Source: Romanomermis culicivorax
Lineage: Eukaryota > Nematoda > Enoplea > Mermithida > Mermithidae
Reading direction: 5' to 3'
Assembly: GCA_963922205.1 (NCBI GenBank)
Contig: CAWUHX010000087.1
Coordinates: 372,001-436,000 of the forward strand
DNA length: 64,000 nt
The notes under the pieces are model-generated. The model saw nothing but the letters and a program-made list of their open reading frames with translations, was not told the origin of the DNA and made no database searches. This document shows, piece after piece, positions 47,450 through 58,605 of the stretch. The position numbers were made by a program, and so were the translations under genes. Every line of letters starts with the position of its first letter. Position 1 is the stretch's first letter.

Positions 47450-48151
47450 GTGGCCATATGGCTAGCTATTGGGCGACTGCCCCCACAGGATTTTCCAATC
47501 CAATGACTAGCCATATGGTAGCGTAGGAACCCCCATACTTTTGGTTGGAAAAAACTGGAAAATGTCAATTTTTCGATTAAAAATGTTAATTTTTGAACAA
47601 AAATGATAAAAAATGTGAATTTTCTTGGTGCTTCGCACCATGAATTTTTCGAATTATTTTTCAGACTTCTTTCGTGAAAAAATCAAATTTTTTCGTTGAT
47701 AGACCCCTCCCCCCAAAATTTCGGGAATTACTGACCCCCGGCCATACATGCACAGCATAGAAATTCTGCGGGGGTCAGCTAGGACAGGGGGTGGAATACA
47801 AATTTCTTTTTGTTCCTGATAACAAAAAATGATCTTCGATAGGTCTTGTAATATCCAAGCAGCATATTTTTTATTTTATATTAGTCAGATATGGGAAATT
47901 ATTTGCCTATACTTCACTTTTTAAAGTTTTAATATTACTTTTTTTGAACTTCCAGTATGCTTTATTTAGAAAAATTCTTCAACTACAGCATCATTCCTAT
48001 TTTTATGATGACTTTCTCTTCTCACTTGCTTATTTTCCTTTGTCATCTTCTGGATCATTGCTGGGGGTCAAACAACCCCACGTGCATGTATGCCCCCGGC
48101 CCCAAAAAAGTCGCCCAACCCCCCAGACCTCAGGGCTCCGTTACATGTATG
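47450..48151 (-). mobile_element. A-family hAT-like element interrupted by B
   Basis: Minus-oriented A copy ending TTACATGTATG at 48151. Its internal hairpin reads GGTGC-TTC-GCACC (47627-47639). Both arms are changed together relative to other copies. A B-family MITE (47743-48092) is inserted. The left end is not resolved. Confidence 0.7.
47743..48092. mobile_element. B-family MITE, copy 2 (350 bp), nested in A
   Basis: Perfect 11-bp TIR CATACATGCAC / GTGCATGTATG and perfect 8-bp duplication CCCCCGGC (47735-47742, 48093-48100) in A sequence. Confidence 0.9.
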
Positions 48152-48494
48152 ATCCAAAATTTGTTTTGTTGCATTATATCTGTGATGAGATATAATGATT
48201 CTACTGGTACAAAAAGTAACTTGAACAGAAATTATAATGGCGATCAAAGTTAACCACCATGGTGGGTAACATTGGTCACAAAGTGAGCTCTTTTCAAGGA
48301 TCTACAGTAGGCTAAATCTGCATGCTACTTATGAAAGGATGTGTTTGATCGATTTGTCTGACATTTTTGATATATGAGTTCCATGAAACATTTTTATGAA
48401 TTCCCCTTGTATGACAAGTTTACATTGGAGAAGTCGAATTGACTCGATTTTGAAAGTTACCCCACTTTACCTTATTTAATACTCATTGACTCGG

Positions 48495-48636
48495 CGTGGC
48501 AGTGGCTAGATGGACTCGAGTCCATCCAGCCAAAACACGCAAAATGGCCAATTGGCACAAACACTCAAAATTCTTAGTGCCATTCCAAATTTTTTGGTGC
48601 CAAAAACCATGTTCTGGCACAAGAAAACGCCGGCAC
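48495..48636. mobile_element. Partial X-type end
   Basis: CCAATTGGCACAAAC, GTGCCATTCC and TGGTGCCAAAAACCATGTTC match the right end of the X elements (54.7-60.3 kb). The rest is missing. Confidence 0.6.
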
Positions 48637-48645
48637 TTCTGCAGT

Positions 48646-50300
48646 TTAAGACTCAAATTACAGAAAGTGGTTTAAACGTGGGTAAGAGTAAGAGTAAAAT
48701 GGCGGGTAAAATCGTAGGTAAATAAAAGTGGAGTAAAATCTCGGGTAAAATCGTAGGTAAATAAAAGCTGAGTAAAATCTCGGGTAGAATCATAGGTTAA
48801 GGCTGGGTAAAAATCGGGTAGAATCACGGATAAGATCGTGGGTTAAAGACGGGTAAAATCGTCGATAGAAAAAAATAACCCATGATTTTACCCATATCGA
48901 GATTACAGAAGGTGGGTAAAGTAAAAGTTGGGTAAAAAGTTGGTGAAAAAGACATGAAAATAACCTATGATTTTACCCTGCTATTAGCAGGGTTATATTG
49001 ACAAGAATTTTATATTTTTCACCTAAGGCTCGGATTTGATTGGTTCTTTGCATGTCATCGATGTGTTGCAAGTTAAACTGAATCTGATGTTAGTAATTGC
49101 AATGACCAGAAGTCCGAAAATTCAGATTTTTCAGAAATTCAATGATCATCATTGTACAAATTTAAGTACAACAGCATCAGCATAAGGTTGTGATACCAGT
49201 GGGTTATAGTCAAAGAACGCTTTTTCGAGCTACACTATTACTCGATAGTGCAACAATTTTGAAACACATCTTTTGCTTTTCAAACTCCGTTGAGATGAAT
49301 CAACAGGGTTTCTACATCAATATTTTGATATGTGAATCTGATGAAAATTGTGGCTTTTGATGAAAACGTTTGAAGCTTGAATAATCTTCCAGAAAATTCT
49401 CCTTAGGCTCAAAAAAACAATAACTCCTATGGTCTTTGAGTTAATAAACAAATACCATCTATGCTAAACAACTGAAATGCACTTAGTCTGTTTTTATAGA
49501 ATGCTTTTAAATCGAAAAATTAACACTGTCTTTAAAATCGTTTGCACCAAGTCTTTGCTGAATAATTTTTTACTCAAAAATTCTTGTCAAGTTTTTCACT
49601 CTTAAATGACATATTGCTTAGCAGAAAATCTTAAAAATATAAAATATGGCTTGTCTTATGGTATTAGAAATTGCAATTAAAAAACACAGTGAGTTCACCA
49701 CTCTGGCGCATGGCGAATTCTAAATAGTGATTATTAAGCAAACCAATACCCTTTACACTCACAGTAATCCTGTCAGAAAATTCCCTTGTGTGAATTTTAT
49801 TCCTGCACACAATACAGTAAAGCATAATTATTCTCAGATAGCTGCAGTGACAGGAGCATGAGCGGATGGCTCACATAATCAGGGAAGTAGCCCATAGAAA
49901 TGAGAGCTATTGCTTAGAACCGTAAGAAATGTTTCATTGTGAGATATCGGCATTTTAGTTTTTGGAATACTCTGTTCATATGACTAAAAACAAGCTCACC
50001 ATGAAAATCATATATAAAAATGATGGGCTGGGTAATCCGCCACTTTCCTATGTTCTGTAATACGAAAATTAAAAAAGTCGGGTAAATTTCCAAGTTAAAC
50101 ATGGGTAAAATCGTTGGTAAAAGACGGGTAAAATCATGGGTAAAATCGCAAGTAAAACTTCGGGTTAAAGATGGGTAGAATCACGGGTAAAATAGAAAGT
50201 AAAAGGCGGGTAAAATGGCGGGTTAAACATGGGTTACATTACCCGAGATTTTACTTCTACCTTACTTTTATTTTACCCTCGTTCTGTAATTTGGGCCTAA
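48646..50300. mobile_element. K element with inverted GGGTAAAATC minisatellites (1.65 kb)
   Basis: The ends TTAAGACTCAAATTACAGAA and (other strand) TTAGGCCCAAATTACAGAAC are inverted. Each is followed by a tract of GGGTAAAATC words (48676-48990 and 50100-50285). The middle is AT-rich with no transposase. No target duplication was found. Confidence 0.6.
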
Positions 50301-50458
50301 GTAATACACAAAAATAAAAAAAATAAAAAAACAAAATTTAAATATTTTTTCATGTCATAATAAGGGTAATTCGATGCTGCTGATCATGAATATGTTATTC
50401 TTTTCAGCTAAATTTTATAAGTGGGTTCCCAGCCTTCAGCCTAATTACTGTATATGAG

Positions 50459-50651
50459 CATACCTGTAAGAGGTCCAACCAGTTGGGGGGAGAGTAAATC
50501 CGAAATTTTGGGGTGGGGTGGGTCGAAAAAACCCCCAAAATTGAAAATTTTGAAAATAATTTTTTCCTAGTTTTTTCCAACTTTGGGGGGAGGGAGGGTT
50601 GGGTATAGGGTTGACCAAGTTGGGGGTGGGGGCCCCCCAATTACAGGTATG
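50459..50651. mobile_element. C-family MITE, copy 2 (193 bp)
   Basis: TIR CATACCTGTAAG / TTACAGGTATG and perfect 8-bp duplication TATATGAG (50451-50458, 50652-50659). Confidence 0.9.
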
Positions 50652-50859
50652 TATATGAGTTGTTTTAAGTAAAAATAAAGTAAAAAAGAAAAAACTTCCT
50701 CAAACGAAAAAAGCAATGAACGTAAAAAAAGGATGAAATTAAAGCAAAATAAGATGCAATTAAAGCAGAATTAAAATGCTGCGCAAGGTCAAAAAGGCTG
50801 TGGTAGCACTAATATTTGACCTATAAACTAAAATTTAATTTTTAGCATGGATTTCTGTG

Positions 50860-51360
50860 ACTAGTAAGTAGACATTTATTTTTCCTTTAAAATTTTCCTT
50901 AGGCTCAGGCTTAGGGTTCGGGCGCAGCGCTGTTGTGGCTCTTCCAAACGAAGTTGTTAGTTAAATAGTACCAAGAGTCTGAAATGTAAAAACAAAAAAC
51001 TGATGAAAAAACGAAAATTATAAAATCGCTATATCTCGAGTAGTTTCACGATTTGGGTGAAAAAAATAACATATTTGTGATCAGCAGAATCGAATTATCC
51101 TTATGACACGAAAAAATAAAAAAAATTTCGGTACCACCCAAACTGCAGAAGTACCAAAACGCCGCTAATGACGACAAAGCATTGCCGAAATTTGATTGGT
51201 CGAAAATTGTAGTCCACTCCTTCTTCACCGTGAGTCAAAGCCTAAGCCCAAGCTTAAGCCTGAGCCTAAGCCTACGCCTAAACCTACTAAGCCTAAGCCT
51301 AACGTAAACCTAAGCCTAAGTCGAAGAATAAGCCTAAGCCTAAGCCGGAAAATTTGCCAG
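50860..51360. repeat. E-family core and TTAGGC/GCCTAA hexamer tracts
   Basis: TTAGGCTCAGGCTTAGGG followed by GCGCAGCGCTGTTG and GGCTCTTCCAAACGAAGTTG near 50890-50960 matches the core of the elements at 57903 and 60343. AAGCCTAAGCC-type words run at 51240-51350 in the opposite sense. The ends were not resolved. Confidence 0.5.
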
Positions 51361-51725
51361 AACAACTAAAAAAATCAATAAATTTTTTCGACAAATCAAA
51401 TCGGTGGCAGATGTCGCTTTGCTGCGCAATCACGTTTTTTTCCACGAACTTTTTTCCACAAATGTGAAAAGGGGTCATATTTTTTTCCTTATGTGGAAAA
51501 TTCTTTTTATTGTATCAAAAACCTCGTTTTTTTCGCTTAAAAATATTCACAGATGCTTTATCGCACTGGTTTTTAGCTTTTTCAAGCCTTCCGGTGTTTT
51601 ATGACAGGGCCTTAATCTACAAGTATGACAGGGCCCTAATCTACAAGCATTGTTGAACAAATTTTCTAGCAAACTATCCAAGAGCATAATTTGACTTGAA
51701 TTACACGAGAAATCGATGGAAATCG

Positions 51726-51985
51726 GGCACTTATGGAGTTTAGGTGGTACGGAATTTTTTTTCAAAATTTTTTCCAAATTTACATATTTCCGACTAAAAT
51801 TACGACGCTGATTACGAATATGCCAGTAGTTTTCCATAAAACCGAATATTTTGACTGCAAACAGGGTGTCCTATGACAAAATTTTGTTACCCAAAATTTG
51901 CATATTTGTGATTATGTTATGGGTAAATTGATGAAGCTGATTACGAATATGCCAGTAGTATTGCATGCAATCAAACATATTGACC
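51726..51985 (+). repeat. Left inverted repeat of the Merlin element
   Basis: Near-perfect inverse of 53335-53599. It includes AACAGGGTGTCCTATGACAA and two GCTGATTACGAATATGCCAG copies. Confidence 0.9.
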
Positions 51986-52142
51986 AAAAAACATTAATTG
52001 TGAGGTTTTCATTTTCATCAACCTGCAGTTTATTGTGTAAAAAATAGTTTACACTTTACACAATACACAATAATAGTCAATAATTAACTTTGAGTCAGTG
52101 CAGGGTGTATTATTTGGTCGCTCTTCTGGTTAAATATTTAAT

Positions 52143-53085
52143 ATGGCCAATATTATTCGTGCTTTTCCCGATCTTTCTGATTTTTGGCTCAAAAATGTAT
52201 ATTTGGTCACGGCAACAGTTCCTGAAGCTATTAGGTGGGCACAAGACCACAGTCTTTTGAAACGTATTATGGTTTGGGATGGAAACTGTGTGGGATGTAA
52301 TGAAATGCGGTTAGAAAATAAACCAGGGATCGATGGTGTCATTTGGCGATGTTCCGTTGGCTGTGATTGCAGAAAAACGTGCTCAATTAGGAGAGATTCA
52401 TTTTTCAGTGGCAGTCATTTATCAATTTCGGATATTCTGGTTTTATCCTATTTATGGGCTTATGAAATTGACAAACAAACGTTTATGCGTGAGCTGCAGT
52501 TAAGTGATAAAACAGTCATAGATTGGAAACAATTCTGTAGAGATATTTGCCACGAATACTTTGTGTTAAATCCCATTCGTTTAGGTGGAGTTGGTCATAC
52601 TGTAGAAATTGATGAAAGCTGCTTTGTATGCCGAAAATATAACCGAGGTCATTTGGTACGTGAACAGTGGGTATTTGGGGGTTATGATGTAGAAACAAAA
52701 CAAAGTTTCATGGTTCCTGTTGACCAAAGAAATGCTCAAACGTTATCACCAATTATTCAGCAGTTTATTTTGCCTGGAACCACTGTTATTTCTGACATGT
52801 GGGGGGGGGGGGGCTTATAACACCCTAAACAACATGGGTTACCAGCATTTAACCGTCAACTATTCTATAAATTTTGTTGACCCAATCACGCATGCCACTA
52901 CAAACCATGTTGAGTCTGTGTGGCAAAAAGCTAAAGAAAAAAATAAACGTCGTCGTTTCGGTACGCATCATGCAATGCTAACAAATTACTTGGCCGAGTT
53001 TCTTTGGCGCCAACGTTTTTCGAATAATCCGTTTCGTCATCTTGTTAAACATATTCGCTTGGTTTACCCGGAAGCCGCGATTTAA
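52143..53085 (+). pseudogene. Merlin (IS1016/ISXO2-like) transposase with one frameshift
   Basis: About 312 residues if read across one frameshift. Recognisable parts are an N-terminal Cys-bearing strand (GNCVGC, WRC), and catalytic Asp in HTVEIDESCFVCRKYNRG. The second Asp is in VISDMWG, and the third catalytic acidic residue lies in THATTNHVESVW. The frame changes in a run of 13 G (52801-52813) just after the second Asp; relatives need about six there. The second half is otherwise open to the stop at 53083-53085. It is either a very recent pseudogene or a homopolymer miscall. Confidence 0.88.
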
Positions 53086-53334
53086 GTGTTTTATATGTTG
53101 TTTTACTGTAGTCACTTTTTGTTAAAGATGTTTATCAGTAGTATATTACAATATGGCTACATTTGGGTTTCATCATTTTTACATCTTTTTCCTTGAAAAC
53201 CTTCTCACATATTTGTAACCAATATCTGTAATCAATTCACCAAATTTCGAGAGAAAAAAAAAGATTTTTCCATAATTCGTAAAAAATGCAAATTTTTGAA
53301 GCTCTTTCAGACAACAAACTGCAGGTTGATATGT

Positions 53335-53599
53335 TTTTTGGTCAATATGATTGATTGCATGCAATACTACTGGCATATTCATAATCAGCTTCATCGATTT
53401 ACCCATAACATAATCACGAATATGCAAATTTTGGGTAACAAAATTTTGTTATAGGACACCCTGTTTGCAGTCAAAATATTCGGTTTTTATGGAAAACTAC
53501 TGGCACATTCGTAATCAGCGTCATCATTTTAGTCGGAAATATGCAAATTTGAAAAATTTTGAAAAAAAAATTCCGTACCACCTAAACTCGATAAGTGCC
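53335..53599 (-). repeat. Right inverted repeat of the Merlin element
   Basis: Near-perfect inverse of 51726-51985. Confidence 0.9.
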
Positions 53600-54778
53600 G
53601 GAAATCGATGACGTTGACAAATATAACTTTGCTAAACGAGTCGTTCACACATGAAAAACATTACCCGACCACGTTGTAACAGCGACTTCAGTAGAATCTT
53701 TTTCTCGAAAACTTTAAGATATCGATTTTTCTAAATTTATAGGAGGACATTAATATAATATGATTTTTTTTCTTTCATTTCTGTGTTGATTTCTCTTTTT
53801 CGTTCATCGGGGCACGCGTAAGTGTACTTCTGTACCTGCATGTCTCTGTATGCAAATTAATTCGTATTGTCTTTCACTCACTCACTGTATTGTTTGGTTT
53901 TTCAATATGCTAACAGTTCCACATTGTTCTTTATTTCGTACTGCATTAATAACCAATAATCTCGATGTTTGTTGTATTTCTTTTTCCAGACTAACATGTG
54001 TTTTTGTTTTTTCTCTTCGTTCGAAAAATAAATTTTTTCTTCTTTTTTCTTTTTATGATGACAAGTGAAAGCCCAAAAAAGATGGTATTTCCAGCGCGAA
54101 GCGCCAGAATTTTTTTGGATATATTAACATTCTGGGATGCTGGAAAATCAATTATCCGGACATTTATTTCAAGAATTAATTCAAATTTTGTGTTCAAAAG
54201 TCGTAATTTCTTGAACTTTACTTGAAAAGTTTTACAACCTGTAATTTATTTGTAAACTCTCATGGACTTGGTCGTAAACATATGAGTGGAGAGGATAAAT
54301 TTCTATACATATATTTTCCATGAAGCTTTTGAATTGATTTCACGTTAGCAAATAAATAATCGCATCAAAAAGCATAGAGACTTGATGCATTGATCTTTCT
54401 CAAAAGGAAAAAATGCGAATCTTCATTAAATATTATGATAAAATATTGAAGATTATTACCAATTAAAACATGAGATAATACGTTTAAGATGATGAAAACT
54501 ATTATAGATCAAGTGATAAATGAAGTTAGACATGATAAAAGCCGCGCCAGAGCTACTTAATAAATAATTATGATTATTAAAGTTAAGCGGCGCCAAGCGC
54601 CGGAAAATTTTGAGATTTGGACCTCCTAAAATGCACCGAAATGTATCTTTTCAATATAAAAAACCCCAAATTTTTCTTCCACATTTGTGGAAAGGCCTCA
54701 AAAATTTTTCCACATTCCAGGTTTTTTTCCACATTATAGTGCAAACGTGGAAAAAACAGGTGCACAATGACGAGTGAT

Positions 54779-55771
54779 CAGCGTTTTTTTGTGCACGGAC
54801 GTTTGTGCCAATTGGCACAAGAGGCCAAAAAAATTTGTGCCAATGGCACAAAAAAAATTTTTCTATCAGAAACATACTGAAAACTGCAGAAAATTTATAG
54901 GCCAAAAGCTTAATAAAAAGTTAGCGTTTAACGCATTAATTTTTTGTAAAAATTATGCCCAACCTATTTTTCAGCTAACCATATCAGAGAGACAAGAGAA
55001 AAAGTGCAAGTAGTTCACGACGACGACTTGAAAAAAACGGAATGCTGAAAAAAATTTAAATAACTCTAGAATTTAGGAAGTTCAGATTATTCAATTTTCG
55101 ACTACATTAGAGAAAATAGAGTTGAAAATTGAGTAAATTTTCAGTTAAAACATTGTACCATTACATACCTGTAAGACCTCCGACCAGTTGGGGGGGGGGG
55201 GGTAAATCCGAAATTTTTTTTTGGGGGGGGGGGGGGGGGTAGGAAAAAGTCGAAATTTTTCCCAAAAAAGGCCAAAAAAACATACACTTTTTGGCAAATT
55301 TTTTCAATTTTTTCCCAACTGGGGGGGGGGGATGGGGGTCCCCCCAACCCCCCCTAAGTACAGGTATGTACCATTACCAACGATATCAAGTTTTTTATTT
55401 GAATCAATCAAACACAAAAAGTAAGACTGTAAGAATTTCAGTCTTAAATCCGAATCTAAAACGAGTGAACAGAGAATATTCAGAATTTCTTTTCATTCAT
55501 TAGTCATTGACAGCCTAAAAGTTTGCTGCAACAATACTGATACACTGTTCGAAGAGAATTTCAGGTCAAATATACGAATAGGAAATATAAAATTCATTGA
55601 CTCGGTGCGAAGCGCCGAAAATTTCAGCCGCCAAAAGTCTAAAAATCAAGGAAATTTGATATTTGACCAGCCGAAAATTTTGTGCCAATTGGCACAAACG
55701 CTCAAAATTTTTTGTGCCATTCCAATTTTTTTGTGTGCCAAAAACCATGTTTTGGCACAAAAAAAACACTG
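54779..55771. mobile_element. X hAT-like element, copy 1, carrying a C MITE
   Basis: Ends CAGCGTTTTTTTGTGC and (other strand) CAGTGTTTTTTTTGTGCC. Flanks CGAGTGAT and CGAGTCAC agree at six of eight. The subterminal palindrome TTGTGCCAATTGGCACAA is present at both ends. A C MITE sits at 55164-55368. No transposase. Confidence 0.8.
55164..55368. mobile_element. C-family MITE, copy 3 (205 bp), nested in X
   Basis: TIR CATACCTGTAAG / TACAGGTATG with perfect duplication TACCATTA (55156-55163, 55369-55376). The matching empty site (TACTATTACCAACG) is visible in X copy 3 near 59000. Confidence 0.93.
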
Positions 55772-55776
55772 CGAGT

Positions 55777-56786
55777 CACTGTTTTTTCCCCCCCGGGCCT
55801 TTTCCCCAAATGGGGAAAGGGGACAAAATTTTTTTCCGCATTTTCCCGAAGTCGTTTTTTTTCGCCTAAAAATGCTCACAGACGCTTTATTTAGGTATTT
55901 TTGAGTTTTTTCAAGCCTTCTGGTGTTTTTCAGACCCGTTAATTCATTAAAATTGAGGAAAAAATTGGAATTTTCGAGTTTCAGTTCTATTTTACAAGCA
56001 TTGGAACAAACTTTCAAGCAAACTATCCAAAAGCATAATGATTTTTGAATTACATGAGAAATCGATGAAGTCCTCTATGACGACAAGTGAGAACCTAAAA
56101 GGAATGTTAATCTTTCCGGCGCTTCGCGCCGGAAAAATTTTTTGGGTATTGATATTCTGCGACGCTGGGAAATCAATTTTCTAAACATTTATTTCAAGAA
56201 TTAGATTTGAATTTTGTCTTCAAAAGTCGTAATTTCTAGAATTTTACTTGAAAAATTTTAAAACCAGTATACTTTATTTGTAAACTCTCATACTTGGTCG
56301 AAAATATATGAGTAAGCAGAGTGTAAATTTCCGAAAGATATTTCTATTAAGCGTTTGAATTGATTTTACGTTAGAAAAGAAATAATTGCATCAAAAAGCT
56401 TAGAGACTTGACGTATTGATCTTTCTCCAAAGGAAAAAAATGCGAATCGTCATTAAATATCATGATAAAATATTGAAGATTACCAATGAAAACATGAGAT
56501 AATACGTTCAAGATTATGAAAACTATTATGGATTATATGATAAATGAAGGTAGACTTGCTAAAAGCCGCGCCTGAGCTAAGTAATGCATAATAATGATTA
56601 TTAAGGTTTCGGCGCGAAGCGCCGGAAAATTTTGAGATTATGACCTTCTAATATGCACCTAAATGCATCTTTTCTGTATCCGATCCTCAAAATTTTCTTT
56701 CCCAAATGGGGAAAGAGCCCAAAATTTTTTTTTCCCTTTTCCGATTTTTTTTTTCCCAAAAAGCACGATTTAGGGGGAAAAAACAG
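55777..56786. mobile_element. Y hAT-like element (1.0 kb)
   Basis: Ends CACTGTTTTTTCCCC and GGGGGAAAAAACAGTG are inverted. The subterminal word is TTTCCCC/GGGGAAA (TTCCCCAAATGGGGAA). The core 56080-56690 matches Z and, inverted, R. It contains two GGCGC/GCGCC hairpins (near 56118 and at 56611-56623). The flanks are disturbed by X insertions on both sides, so no duplication can be scored. Confidence 0.7.
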
Positions 56787-56793
56787 TGCTGCG

Positions 56794-57638
56794 CAGCGTT
56801 TTTTTTTGTGCACGGACATTTGTGCCAATTGGCACAAGAGGCCAAAAAAATTTGTGCCAATGGCACAAAAAAATTTTTTTTACTAGAGACATACTGAAAA
56901 CTGCGGAAAAGTTTCAGGCCAAAAGTTTGATGAAAAGTTGTTGTTTAACGCATTAATTTTTTGTAAAAATCGTGCCCAATCTATTTTTCAGCTAACCATG
57001 TCAGTGAGAAGAGAAAAAAACTGTGCAACAAAATAGTTCACGAAATCCCAGAAGGAAATGGAATGCTGAGACAATTTAAATAGCTCTAGAATTGTTCAGG
57101 AAGTTCGAATTGGTTCAATTTTCGACTACGAACGAATATCTGTGTTATGTTTATTTAACAACCATGTAAAGACTAGAGAAAATAAAGTCGAAATCGTGTT
57201 AATTTTCGATCGAAACATTGTGCCATTATCAACGATATCGATTTTTCTATTTGAATCAATCAAACGCAAAAAAGTAACAATTTCAGTTTTAAATCCGAAT
57301 CTGACTGAATGAAGAGAGAATATTCAGAATTTCTTTTCACTCATCAATCTTGACAGCCTATAAAATTCGCTGCAACGATACTAATACACTGTTCTAACAG
57401 AAATCGTTCGCGTTCGGGTCAAATGTACGAATAGGATAGGAAATATTATTCATTGATTCGGCGCGAAGCGCCGAAAAATTTTTGCGTTTTTCAGCCCCTA
57501 AAACGTCTAAAAATCAACAAAATTTAATGTTTGACCAGCCAAAAAATTTGTGCCAATTGGCACAAATGCTCAAAATTTTTGTGCCATTCCTAATTTTTTT
57601 GTGCCAAAAACCATGTTTTGGCACAAAAAAAAACACTG
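56794..57638. mobile_element. X hAT-like element, copy 2 (845 bp)
   Basis: Ends CAGCGTTTTTTTTTGTGC and CAAAAAAAAACACTG. Full X interior with GGCGC-GAA-GCGCC at 57460-57472. The duplication is not clear. Confidence 0.8.
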
Positions 57639-57902
57639 GACTGCCGCGAGTGATGCTGATTCTAGATCAATAATACAGTAAATTCATGATTCTATATACT
57701 CATAGAAGTAAGCCCAACTACTTGCATTTATAGTTTTTCACTATATCGCAGTGTTCTGTCATCAAGTGTGATACATCATATCGAATCTGAACTACCGGAA
57801 TATTCGTTACTTCTATATGCAAGTGTTACGAATTTTCCTAAATCTCCCACTAAATTTATATTTACTGTTTTTTCGTCGATTTGTTTCTTCCCTGAATCCG
57901 CT

Positions 57903-58213
57903 ACTAAGCATCAAGGGCGAGGCGAAGTGTTAGCCCCTCTTTTGATTGGCCGGAATTACCGCCCCCCAGACGGTTTTTCGCCTAATATGTATTTCTCATT
58001 AATTTTTCCTTCAAAATTTTGCTTAGGCTTAGGCTTAGGGTACAGCAGCGGGCGCAGTGCTGTTGAGGCTCTTCCAAATGATGTTGTTAGTTCAAACCAT
58101 TTAAAAACGCATATAATGCATTTTCGACATCTCAAAAATTTTGACCAATCAACAAGGGGGCGGTAATTCCGGCCAATCAAAAGAGGGCTAACACTTCGCC
58201 CTTAATGCTTAGT
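57903..58213. mobile_element. E-family MULE-like MITE (311 bp)
   Basis: Inverted ends of about 60 bp from ACTAAGCATCAAGGGCG through GAAGTGTTAGCCC to GGCCGGAATTACCGCCCCC. It is flanked by a perfect 9-bp duplication GAATCCGCT (57894-57902, 58214-58222). Long TIRs and a 9-bp duplication fit Mutator-type elements. The core has (TTAGGC)-like words and GCGCAGTGCTGTTGAGGCTC. Confidence 0.85.
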
Positions 58214-58301
58214 GAATCCGCTTCACCGTTTTTTCCTCAAACGAGGTCTTTTGAGGAAAAAAATTTTGAGTATGGTTCCCATCGTGGAAAAAATTTTGGG
58301 G

Positions 58302-58597
58302 ACGGCGTTTTTTTTGTGCACGGACATTTGTGTCAATTGGCACAAAAGGGCCAAAAAAATTTGTGCCCAATGGCACAAAAAAAATTTTCGCTCTAAAAAC
58401 GTACTGAAAACCTTAAGAAAGTTTTGTGCCAAAGGTCTGATAAAAACTATAACTAAAGATACTTTCACCGCATCAATTTGGATAAAAATCGTGGCTGTTC
58501 TATTTTCTCTAACCACGTCAGTGAGATAAGAAAAACTGATTTAGAAAACGGTTTCTACGATCCAAAAAGAAATTGAATTCTGCGAAAATTCAGATAT
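58302..58597. mobile_element. Partial X element interrupted by X copy 3
   Basis: CGTTTTTTTTGTGCACGGAC, the near-palindrome GTGTCAATTGGCAC, and further X-like sequence up to the copy 3 insertion. It is diverged from the other copies. Confidence 0.6.
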
Positions 58598-58605
58598 TTT
58601 TATAG

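Larger units (their letters stand above)
51726..53599 (+). mobile_element. Merlin-type DNA transposon (1874 bp)
   Basis: Perfect 8-bp duplication GGAAATCG (51718-51725, 53600-53607), ends GGCACTTAT / ATAAGTGCC, and inverted repeats of about 250 bp (51726-51985, 53335-53599). Each arm holds two direct copies of GCTGATTACGAATATGCCAG. The inside codes one IS1016-type transposase. Superfamily is set by that protein and the 8-bp duplication. Confidence 0.9.
51431..54760. mobile_element. Z hAT-like element, split by a Merlin insertion
   Basis: Left end CACGTTTTTTTCCACG; right end (other strand) CCTGTTTTTTCCACG. The 8-bp flanks TGCGCAAT (51423-51430) and TGCACAAT (54761-54768) agree at seven positions. 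The subterminal word is TTCCACA/TGTGGAA, as in TTCCACATTTGTGGAA. The core at about 54060-54660 matches Y (56080-56690). Without the Merlin element it is about 1.45 kb. Confidence 0.75.

Noticed and set aside
57768..58166. 132-codon plus-strand frame.
   Set aside because: It runs through the TIR and core of the E element. Composition is not protein-like.
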